Source of the DNA: Candidatus Didemnitutus sp.
GTDB taxonomy: Bacteria; Verrucomicrobiota; Verrucomicrobiia; Opitutales; Opitutaceae
Length of the DNA stretch: 64,000 bases
Direction: 5' to 3'
Assembly: GCA_019634575.1 (NCBI GenBank)
Contig: JAHCAY010000001.1
Location: 2,976,001-3,040,000, forward strand
Part shown: positions 48,223 to 57,483 of the stretch, one piece after another
Numbering within the stretch: the stretch's first letter is position 1
How the letters are laid out: each line of letters begins with the position of its first letter
The notes under the pieces: generated by a model
Told to the model about the DNA's origin: nothing
Seen by the model: the letters and a program-made list of their open reading frames with translations, nothing else
Databases searched by the model: none
Program-made: the position numbers and the translations under genes

Positions 48223-49539
48223 TCAGGAATCGGCTGACTTTTGGGCCGCGAACTCCTGGGCCTTTTGGTCGTCGAATTCGCCTTCCCAGCGGGCGACGAC
48301 GACGGAGGCGAGGCAGTTGCCCATGACGTTCACGGAGGTGCGCGCCATGTCGAGCAGCGCGTCGACGCCGAGGATGAGGAACGCGCCGGCGAGCGGGAGC
48401 TTGAAGGACTCCAGCGCCGCCACGAGCACCACGAACGACGCGCGCGGCACGGCGGCGACGCCTTTCGAGGTGAGCATGAGCATCAGCATCATGGTGATTT
48501 GCTGATCGATGCTGAAATGGATGCCCGTGGTCGTCTCGGCTGCCTGCGCGACGAAGACCGAGGCGACGGCAAGGTGAAGCGTGGAACCGTCGAGGTTGAA
48601 CGAGTAACCCGCCGGCAGCACGAAGCCGACGATACCGCGCGGCACGCCGACCTTTTCCATGTTCTCAAAGGCCTTCGGCAGCGCGGCTTCGCTGTTGGCG
48701 GTGGCGAAGGCGAGCGTGAACGGCTCGCGCACGGCTTTCACGAAGGCCTTCAGCGGCACCTTGGCGATCCAGATCACAGTGCCGAACACACCGACCACGA
48801 AGATGACGAGCGCGCCGTAGAGAGTGAACACGAGTTTCGCCAGCGTGACGAGCGAGCCGAGGCCTTGGTGGCCGACGGTCACGGCAATCGCCGCGCCGAC
48901 GCCGAACGGCGCGAACTTCATGATGATGCCGGCGAACTTGAACATCACCTGGGTGAGGCTGCCGCAGAACTCGAGGACTGGCTTGCCGGCGTCTCCGGCG
49001 GCGATGACGGCCATCGCGAAAATCACGGCGAACGCCACGATCTGGAGCACATCGTTCTTCGCCATGGCCTCCATGAGACTCGTGGGGAAGATGTGCACGA
49101 CGATCTCGGCGAGCGACTGGGGCTTGGCGAGCGCGGCGGTGGATTGCGCCTGGTCCATTTGCAGGACGACGCCGGCGCCGGGTTTCACGACGTTGACGAC
49201 GAGCAGGCCGACGAAGAGCGCGGCCGTGGTCACGACCTCGAAATAAAGGAGCGACTTCCAGCCGATGCGCTGGGCCTTCTTCATGTCGCCGGTGCCGGCG
49301 AAGCCCTGCACGATGCTCGCGAAGATGAGCGGTGCGATCATCGCCTTGATCAGGTGCAGGAAGACGTCGCGCACGACCTTGAAGCCATCGTCCCACTTTT
49401 CGTGGGTCGCGGTTGGCAGCGTGCTCATCCACCAGCCGGCGAGGATGCCGACGATGAGCCCGAGGACGATTTGTTGCGTGAGCGAAAGGTGGAACCAACG
49501 GCGCGGTGCGGCCGGCGTGGAGGAAACGGGGTGACTCAT
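48223..49539 (-). CDS. Dicarboxylate/amino-acid:cation symporter (DctA/GltP family)
   Basis: A 438-residue DAACS transporter. Family motifs: LIKAMIAPLIFASIVQGFAG, FATANSEAALPKAFENMEK (re-entrant loop), GYSFNLDGSTLHLAVASVF, and LTSKGVAAVPRASFVVL. It should import C4-dicarboxylates or glutamate/aspartate with protons or sodium across the inner membrane. The ATG at 49539 (MSHPVSSTPAAPRRW) is used. It shares the minus strand with the downstream CNNM gene and the upstream small secreted-protein gene (83 bp). Confidence 0.9.
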   Translation of the reverse strand: MSHPVSSTPAAPRRWFHLSLTQQIVLGLIVGILAGWWMSTLPTATHEKWDDGFKVVRDVFLHLIKAMIAPLIFASIVQGFAGTGDMKKAQRIGWKSLLYFEVVTTAALFVGLLVVNVVKPGAGVVLQMDQAQSTAALAKPQSLAEIVVHIFPTSLMEAMAKNDVLQIVAFAVIFAMAVIAAGDAGKPVLEFCGSLTQVMFKFAGIIMKFAPFGVGAAIAVTVGHQGLGSLVTLAKLVFTLYGALVIFVVGVFGTVIWIAKVPLKAFVKAVREPFTLAFATANSEAALPKAFENMEKVGVPRGIVGFVLPAGYSFNLDGSTLHLAVASVFVAQAAETTTGIHFSIDQQITMMLMLMLTSKGVAAVPRASFVVLVAALESFKLPLAGAFLILGVDALLDMARTSVNVMGNCLASVVVARWEGEFDDQKAQEFAAQKSADS

Positions 49540-49622
49540 GGCGGAGAAAGCGTCGCACGAAATCAGGCGCGCCGCCGTCTGGCCAGAGTGGAGTTGCGAA
49601 CGGGTAGAACTACGCCCGCCGA

Positions 49623-49922
49623 TCAAAGACGGCGCTCGGACGGCGCGGGTTCGCGGCGCGAGACCGGCGCGCCTGCCGGCGGGGCGTTGCGCGGGGCGGT
49701 CCAGGCCGAGACGGTGCCGCGAGTGAACTGCACTTCGCAGCCGTCGTCGTAGATCCAGCGTTCGTAGCCGCGCGCGGCGTTGCGCAGGAGCGGTTGGCCG
49801 AGCAGTTCGCCGACTTGTTCGCGCGGGAGGCCGACGCGCACCTCGGACCAGCGCAGCGGCTCGCCCGGCGCGACCGGACTGGCGGCGCCCAACACCACGA
49901 GCAGCAGGCTCTCGGCTAACAT
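49623..49922 (-). CDS. Small secreted SmpA/BamE-like protein
   Basis: A 99-residue protein with signal peptide (MLAESLLLVVLGAASPVAPG). The mature part, WSEVRVGLPREQVGELLGQP and then RNAARGYERWIYDDGCEVQF, has the SmpA/OmlA-type helix-strand layout. It has no lipobox, so periplasmic. The C-terminus is Pro/Arg/Ala-rich. The ATG at 49922 gives the proper signal peptide; the in-frame upstream stretch does not look coding. It is divergent from the AraC-PocR regulator. Confidence 0.6.
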   Translation of the reverse strand: MLAESLLLVVLGAASPVAPGEPLRWSEVRVGLPREQVGELLGQPLLRNAARGYERWIYDDGCEVQFTRGTVSAWTAPRNAPPAGAPVSRREPAPSERRL

Positions 49923-50131
49923 GGCCCGAGTATCGCGGTGCGGGCGCTGCGGACGGAATGCTATTCGCGGACCGGTGGTCGCATTTACCCTTTCTTCGCG
50001 GCCGGAATCGCGTCCGATTCGTCCCGACTCACGAAAAGCAAATTTATGCACAGTCACGCGTTTCCCTGCTACCTCTGCGCAGATTTTGCGATAGCGTTGC
50101 GCGGCACCGGTAAATTCATTCTCTAGCCGCC

Positions 50132-51031
50132 GTGGTTACCTCGGACGACACACGCCGCAGCCGCGAGCTCGTGAAACAGCTCAAAGAGTCGCAGATCTAT
50201 CGCGACTACGAAGCGGCGTTTCGCGAGACGACGGGCTTGCCGATCACGTTGCGTGCGATCGAGGCGTTTGATCTGCCGCACCACGGCGATCCGAACGAGA
50301 GTCCGTTCTGCTCGCTCATGGCGAGCACCAACCACACCTGCTCGGCGTGCCTGCAGTTGCAGAAGCGCGTCGAGGAGGAGGCGCGGATCGAGCCGAAGAC
50401 GCTGAAGTGTTTCGCGGGTTTCTGCGATTCGGCGGTGCCGGTGCGCGTGGGCGAGAATCTCGTGGCGTTCCTCCAGACCGGCCAGGTGCTGCTGCACAAG
50501 CCGAACAGCAAGGAGTTCAACAAGCTCGCCCGCGAAGTGATCAGCTGGGGCGTGCAGGCCGACGTGAAGAAACTCGAGGAGGCCTACTACAACTCCCGCC
50601 TGCTCGATAAGAAGCAATACGAGGCCGTCCTGCGCTTGCTGACGATTTTCGCGCAGCATCTTTCCTCGCTCAGCAACCAGCTGATGCTCTCGGCCAAGCA
50701 GGCCGAGTCGCCGATGATCACGCGGGCGAAGACCTTCATCGCCGAGCACCAGCACGAGGAAATCTCGCTGCGCCAGGTCGCGGCGTCGGTCAACACGAGC
50801 GCCTTTTATTTCTGCAAGATGTTCAAGCAGGCGACCGGCCTGACCTTCACCGACTATCTCGCGCGCGTGCGCATCGAGAAGGTGAAGAACCTCCTGCTCA
50901 ACCCGCACAAGCGCATCAGCGAGGCGGCTTACGAGACGGGATTCCAGTCGCTGTCGCAGTTCAACCGCGTGTTCCGCAAGATCGTGGGCGAGTCGCCCAC
51001 GACCTGGCGCGCCAAGTTGAAGCAGAACTGA
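50132..51031 (+). CDS. AraC-family regulator with PocR sensory domain
   Basis: A 299-residue transcription factor starting at GTG 50132. The N-terminal PocR domain (about residues 20-180) has SPFCSLMASTNHTCSACLQL and KTLKCFAGFCDSAVPVRVG, including the Cys residues common in the family. The C-terminal AraC double helix-turn-helix (about 200-297) reads ISLRQVAASVNTSAFYFCKM, FTDYLARVRIEKVKNLL and ISEAAYETGFQSLSQFNRVF. Ligands of PocR domains include small diols and hydrocarbon derivatives. Its target is unknown; it lies one gene before the cbb3 oxidase locus. Confidence 0.88.
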   Translation: MVTSDDTRRSRELVKQLKESQIYRDYEAAFRETTGLPITLRAIEAFDLPHHGDPNESPFCSLMASTNHTCSACLQLQKRVEEEARIEPKTLKCFAGFCDSAVPVRVGENLVAFLQTGQVLLHKPNSKEFNKLAREVISWGVQADVKKLEEAYYNSRLLDKKQYEAVLRLLTIFAQHLSSLSNQLMLSAKQAESPMITRAKTFIAEHQHEEISLRQVAASVNTSAFYFCKMFKQATGLTFTDYLARVRIEKVKNLLLNPHKRISEAAYETGFQSLSQFNRVFRKIVGESPTTWRAKLKQN

Positions 51032-51049
51032 CGCCCCGCGCCGCCCGCC

Positions 51050-51523
51050 TCAGGCGAATTTCGCGCGCCGCATCCGTTGCTGGTGCGTCGAGTGCACGGC
51101 CGGCGATTGGCAGGCCGGAGACGAGCGGTTCAGGCACACCGAGCACAGCGTGTCGATTTCCTGCTGGGCGAGCAGGTGGAAGCTGGTCAGCACCGCGTCG
51201 AGTATCGGCTGCGGCAGGCGCTTGGCGGCGACGAGGTGCAGCGCGAGCTCACCGGTCGCGTAGTAATTCAGCAAGGGGTTCAACCCGCAGGTGCAATGCC
51301 GTTGCAGCGGCACCAGCAGCGCGGAGGACTTCTTGAGCACCGAATCAAGCGGGTTTTCCGTCAGGGATTTGAACACCTGGGTGATGGTCTCGTCCATCAG
51401 GTAGAGCAAGGTGTCGGGATTGCCCAAGGGGGAGGGCGCCGGCTCTGAGCGCAGCAACGCTTCCCATTCCGTCTTCACGGCGGGGCGAAGTCCCTCCAAC
51501 TGCGCATGCTCGCTCTGATCCAC
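51050..51523 (-). CDS. Cys-rich protein of unknown function beside the cbb3 locus
   Basis: About 157 residues. Seen: a helical middle (GNPDTLLYLMDETITQVFKS, SALLVPLQRH) and two Cys groups, HCTCGLNPLLNYYATGE and DTLCSVCLNRSSPACQ, which could bind metal or an Fe-S centre. No family is recognised. GTG 51523 (VDQSEHAQLEGLRPAVKTEW) is the best start, since sequence before it looks non-coding. It converges with the AraC-PocR gene (18 bp) and diverges from the cco operon, so a role in its control or sensing is possible but unproven. Confidence 0.6.
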   Translation of the reverse strand: MDQSEHAQLEGLRPAVKTEWEALLRSEPAPSPLGNPDTLLYLMDETITQVFKSLTENPLDSVLKKSSALLVPLQRHCTCGLNPLLNYYATGELALHLVAAKRLPQPILDAVLTSFHLLAQQEIDTLCSVCLNRSSPACQSPAVHSTHQQRMRRAKFA

Positions 51524-51695
51524 GTCCGGGAGTTTGCCACGACTGACTTTCCCCAGCTCGCCACGTGTTGGGCAACCTTGCGCATATATTGGAGGGGGAG
51601 CGGCATACCTCGCCAAGAATTGGTCGGACAATGCCAAACCGTGCGCAGCCGGATAGGGGAAAAATCCAGATGATGTGGGCGACATCCTCCACGCC

Positions 51696-51908
51696 ATGTC
51701 TGTCATTCCGATTACGGTTTTCTTCAGCCTGCTATTGGCCGCGTTTTTCGTCGTCATGTTTCTCCGCGAACAACGCCGCCACCGTTTTGCCAGCGTCGAG
51801 CGCGACTCGTTGCTGCCGCTGGCCGACGAGCGCCCTGCGGCGCCGAAAAACTCACCCGCCATTGCTGTGTCGCCCGACGCTCCCGCGCCGGGCGACCTCT
51901 ATTTCTAA
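51696..51908 (+). CDS. ccoS: CcoS-like small membrane protein, first gene of the cbb3 locus
   Basis: A 70-residue protein with one N-terminal membrane helix (SVIPITVFFSLLLAAFFVVM) followed by a charged segment with RDSLLPLADE, a pattern also seen in CcoS-type cbb3 assembly proteins (heme and copper insertion). The C-terminus is Pro/Ala-rich. The assignment rests on position and layout rather than on strong sequence identity. Its stop lies 21 bp before ccoNO. Confidence 0.55.
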   Translation: MSVIPITVFFSLLLAAFFVVMFLREQRRHRFASVERDSLLPLADERPAAPKNSPAIAVSPDAPAPGDLYF

Positions 51909-51929
51909 CCCCTCCGGTTCGCACACACC

Positions 51930-54245
<2,316 letters not shown>

Positions 54246-54264
54246 TCTCGAACCCTCTTATCCC

Positions 54265-54423
54265 ATGCTTAGCCGCATCATCTACGAAGACTGGCAGCTG
54301 ATCTTCCCCGTAGTCGCGCTCGCCGTCGCCTCCCTCGTCTACGTGGCCGCCGCTTGGCGCGCCACGAAGATGAAACCCGCGCAGATCGACCGCCTCGCGA
54401 ACCTGCCCTTCGAAAAAGAATAA
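54265..54423 (+). CDS. ccoQ: CcoQ-like small subunit of cbb3 oxidase
   Basis: A 52-residue protein: a short N-terminal segment (MLSRIIYEDWQ), one membrane helix (LIFPVVALAVASLVYVAAAW) and a charged tail ending in DRLANLPFEKE. Size, single helix and position between ccoNO and ccoP are as for CcoQ, which stabilises the complex and mediates oxygen signalling. The leader (AACCCTCTTATCCC) has no Shine-Dalgarno. Confidence 0.8.
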   Translation: MLSRIIYEDWQLIFPVVALAVASLVYVAAAWRATKMKPAQIDRLANLPFEKE

Positions 54424-54443
54424 CCTCTCCGCCGCACACGCAC

Positions 54444-55025
54444 ATGAATCCCCAACATCCCGCCGACGACCGCGACGAGAAATTCCGTCCGCACACCTAC
54501 GACGGCATCCGCGAATACGACAAGCGCCTGCCGAACTGGTGGCTCTACACCCTCTACGGCACCATCGCCTTCTGGGTGTTCTACTGGTTCGCCCACCAGA
54601 TCGCGCACATCGTCCCCTCCGACGGCGCGCAGGTCGACACCGCGATGGCCAAGATCAACGCCGTGAAGATGGCCTCCTCCATCGACGTCAACAACGACGA
54701 CCTCTTCTGGCAGATGAGCCAGAACCCCGAGTTCGTGAACGCCGGCAAGCAGACCTTCGACTCCCTCTGCGTGCAATGCCACCTCCCGAGCATGCGTGGC
54801 AAGGGTGAGAATCCCGCCGCCGTCGGCCCGAACCTCACCGACACCGCGTGGATCCACGGCGGCACGCCGAAGGAAATCTACAACACCGTCTCCAAGGGCG
54901 TCCTCGTGAAAGGCATGCCCACGTGGGAACCGGTCCTCGGCCAGAAAAAGGTCGCTGAGGTCGTCGCCTACGTCCTCTCCAAACACAAGAAGGGCGAGGA
55001 GATCACCGTCGAAGTTTCCAAGTAG
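54444..55025 (+). CDS. ccoP: cbb3 oxidase subunit III (CcoP), mono-haem and short
   Basis: A 193-residue membrane-anchored cytochrome c. An N-terminal helix (WWLYTLYGTIAFWVFYWF) anchors a periplasmic domain with one CxxCH site, CVQCH (Cys109, Cys112, His113), and GMPTWEPVL with the Met axial ligand (about residue 160). Typical CcoP has two haem sites and about 290 residues, so one haem domain is missing. It takes electrons from soluble cytochrome c and passes them to the CcoO part. It begins 21 bp after ccoQ. Confidence 0.93.
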   Translation: MNPQHPADDRDEKFRPHTYDGIREYDKRLPNWWLYTLYGTIAFWVFYWFAHQIAHIVPSDGAQVDTAMAKINAVKMASSIDVNNDDLFWQMSQNPEFVNAGKQTFDSLCVQCHLPSMRGKGENPAAVGPNLTDTAWIHGGTPKEIYNTVSKGVLVKGMPTWEPVLGQKKVAEVVAYVLSKHKKGEEITVEVSK

Positions 55026-55085
55026 TCGATCACAGGCGCGCGCCACGCCATGGGCGCCGCCACCCGCCTACGCTCTAACCACGAC

Positions 55086-56588
55086 ATGAGCGCAGAACCC
55101 AAAAACCAACCGACACCTCCGTCCTCGCCGTTCCAACGGCCGACGCCGCCCAAGCCCGCTGCACTTGCGCGCCATGCGCCGTCGCGCGATTCCGTCACCA
55201 CGATCAACGACGACGGCTCGCGCTACTTCCTGCAGACCGCCGACGTCCACGGCTGGTTCACGCGCGTCCGCCGCTTCCTCGGCCTCTTCCTCGTCGGCGT
55301 CTACGTGCTGCTGCCGTGGATCCCGATCGACGGCTATCCCGCCGTCTTCCTCGATCTCGCCGAGCGCCGCTTCCACTTCTTCGGCTACACGCTCGCCGCG
55401 CAGGATGCCTGGCTGCTGTTCTTCGCCCTGACCGGCGTCGGCTTCAGCCTGTTCTTCATCACCGCGCTCCTCGGCCGCCTCTGGTGCGGCTACGCCTGCC
55501 CGCAGACCGTTTTCCTCGAGCACATCTACCGCCGCATCGAGCGCATGGTCGAGGGCGACGCCCTCGCGCGCCGCAAACTCGACGCCGCGCCCATGTCCGG
55601 CGCCAAGCTCGCGCGCCGCGTCCTCAAGCACACGCTCTACCTCCTCACCACGCTCGTCATCACGCACCTGTTCCTCGCCTACTTCGTCAGCTGGCCCGAG
55701 GTTTGGCACATGATGTCCTCCGCCCCGCGCGACCACTGGGCCGCCTTCGTGTTCATGGGCATCGCGACGGGCATTCTCTATTTCAACTTCGCCTGGTTCC
55801 GCGAGCAGCTCTGCATCGTCATCTGCCCCTACGGCCGCCTCCAGTCCGCGCTGTCCGACGACCATACCGTCACCATCGGCTACGACGCCAAGCGCGGTGA
55901 GCCGCGCGGCAAGATCGGCACGCCCGACGCCGGTTCCTGCATTGACTGCAATCGCTGCGTGCAAGTCTGCCCCACCGGCATCGACATCCGCCAAGCCAGC
56001 CTCCAGCTCGAGTGCATCGCCTGCGCCGCCTGCATCGATGCGTGCGACGAGGTGATGACCAAGGTCAAGCGCCCCACCGGCCTCATCCGCTACGACTCCC
56101 TCGCCGCGTTCGCCGGCGGCAAGACCCGCTGGATCCGCGCGCGCACCATCGTCTATTTCGTGCTGCTGCTCATCGGCATCACCGTCGCGTCGTTCGCATT
56201 TTCGTCCGTGAAGCCGGCGAGCATGATCGTCTTCCGCATGACCGGTGCCGCCTACTTCGTCGACCACGACGATGTGCGGAATCAGTTCATGCTGCGCATC
56301 GTCAACAAGCGGAACGTGCCGGCCACCTACCACGTGCATCTCGACGGCGTGCCCCATCACGTCGAGCAGAGCGGCTTCACGGCTCCCGTGACGGTCGCGC
56401 CGCTCGCCGAGCAGGTCTCGCCGCTCGTGCTCACGATCGACCGCAAGCACTACGCCGGCCCCTTCAAGTTCACCGTCCTCGTCCAGGACGAGAAGGGCAC
56501 GTTCACGCTCTCGCGACAGATCGAATTCCTCGGGCCCGACGCCCGCCTCCTCGAAGAGGAGGATCACGACAAAGGCATCAAACGCTGA
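55086..56588 (+). CDS. ccoG: cbb3 oxidase accessory protein CcoG (RdxA/FixG)
   Basis: A 500-residue membrane protein. Five or so hydrophobic segments frame the cytoplasmic ferredoxin region CIDCNRCVQVCPTGID with CIACAACIDAC, giving two 4Fe-4S sites, plus CGYACPQTVFLEH and CIVICPYGR in the membrane part. The C-terminal IgFixG-type beta domain is present (VPATYHVHLDGVPHHVEQSG). CcoG reduces Cu(II) for cbb3 assembly. The ATG 55086 (MSAEPKNQP) is the natural start. Confidence 0.94.
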   Translation: MSAEPKNQPTPPSSPFQRPTPPKPAALARHAPSRDSVTTINDDGSRYFLQTADVHGWFTRVRRFLGLFLVGVYVLLPWIPIDGYPAVFLDLAERRFHFFGYTLAAQDAWLLFFALTGVGFSLFFITALLGRLWCGYACPQTVFLEHIYRRIERMVEGDALARRKLDAAPMSGAKLARRVLKHTLYLLTTLVITHLFLAYFVSWPEVWHMMSSAPRDHWAAFVFMGIATGILYFNFAWFREQLCIVICPYGRLQSALSDDHTVTIGYDAKRGEPRGKIGTPDAGSCIDCNRCVQVCPTGIDIRQASLQLECIACAACIDACDEVMTKVKRPTGLIRYDSLAAFAGGKTRWIRARTIVYFVLLLIGITVASFAFSSVKPASMIVFRMTGAAYFVDHDDVRNQFMLRIVNKRNVPATYHVHLDGVPHHVEQSGFTAPVTVAPLAEQVSPLVLTIDRKHYAGPFKFTVLVQDEKGTFTLSRQIEFLGPDARLLEEEDHDKGIKR

Positions 56589-56592
56589 CCCC

Positions 56593-56778
56593 ATGGACTC
56601 CTCCACGCCACAGTCCATCGCCAGTCAGACCAACGAGTCGAAATCCAGCCGCGGCCTCTGGCTGTGGGTGGGCGTCGTGTTTGCCTTCGGCGCGTTGCTC
56701 TGGGTCGTGATGTTCACCGCCTCACGGCACATCGACACCCGCGAAGTCCCGCTCGCCACGAAGGGAGCCAAGCCATGA
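56593..56778 (+). CDS. Small single-helix membrane protein between ccoG and the TauE-like gene
   Basis: A 61-residue protein with one membrane helix (LWLWVGVVFAFGALLWVVMF) between a Ser/Gln-rich N-terminus and a short outside tail. It takes the place where many cco loci have ccoH/fixH, but it is much shorter than FixH (about 160 residues), so only a CcoH-like role can be suspected. Its stop TGA (56776-56778) overlaps the ATG of the next gene, which indicates translational coupling. Confidence 0.65.
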   Translation: MDSSTPQSIASQTNESKSSRGLWLWVGVVFAFGALLWVVMFTASRHIDTREVPLATKGAKP

Positions 56779-57482
56779 TGGAGCTCGCCGGCATCAACAG
56801 CGCCTCCACCGCCTTCCTCGCCGGACTGGTCACCAGCCTGCACTGCGCCGGCATGTGCGGTCCCCTTGCGTGCGCCGTCATGCCGGCGAATCGCAACGAC
56901 GCCGACCCGCAGACTGTCAGCACCGTCTACCACGTCTCGCGCCTGTTCGGCTACGGCGCGCTCGGCGCTCTCGCCGGCGGCGTCGGCCGCCTGCCGCTGA
57001 ATTTCCTCAGCGACGACGTCGTGCGCTACCTGCCGTGGCTGCTCGTCCTGTTCTTCATCGCCGTCGCCATCCGCTTCGACCAGCGCCTCCCGCGCCTGCC
57101 GGTGCTCGGCCGCGCCTACGGGTGGGTCGCGGGTCATCTGCGCGGTGCGCAAAACCGCTCGCGCCTGCGCGCCGCCGCCGCACTCGGTCTCGCCACGCCG
57201 CTCCTGCCGTGCGGACCGCTGTATTTTCTGATCTCGCTCGCGCTGCTTTCCGGTTCGGCGCTGCGCGGCGCGGAGACGCTGCTGGCCTTCGGCCTCGGCA
57301 CCGTGCCGCTGCTGTGGTTCGCACAGACCAACTACCACTGGCTGCGCCTGAAGCTCGGCCCGGTCTGGCTCGCGCGCGCGCAGACCGCGCTCGCGCTCGT
57401 GATCGCCGGCGTGCTCGCGTGGCGCCTGCGCTCGACGCTCGGTTTGCCCGGGCCCGACGTGAACAATTTTGTCTGTCACTGA
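56775..57482 (+). CDS. TauE/SafE-like (DsbD_2) membrane protein of the cbb3 cluster
   Basis: A 235-residue protein with six hydrophobic segments and the motif SLHCAGMCGPLACAV, repeated in weaker form later (GLATPLLPCGPLYFLISLA). Proteins of this kind (often called sulfite exporter TauE/SafE in cco clusters, DsbD_2 type) sit next to copper ATPase genes and are thought to move copper or reducing equivalents during cbb3 assembly. ATG 56775 or 56778 both fit. The stop is two bases from the ccoI start. Confidence 0.85.
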   Translation: MMELAGINSASTAFLAGLVTSLHCAGMCGPLACAVMPANRNDADPQTVSTVYHVSRLFGYGALGALAGGVGRLPLNFLSDDVVRYLPWLLVLFFIAVAIRFDQRLPRLPVLGRAYGWVAGHLRGAQNRSRLRAAAALGLATPLLPCGPLYFLISLALLSGSALRGAETLLAFGLGTVPLLWFAQTNYHWLRLKLGPVWLARAQTALALVIAGVLAWRLRSTLGLPGPDVNNFVCH

Positions 57483-57483
57483 G

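Noticed and set aside
51524..51695. An FNR box before the cbb3 operon
   Set aside because: TTGGTCGGACAA has the wrong spacing (6 rather than 8 between TTG and CAA). No TTGAT-N4-ATCAA match was seen.
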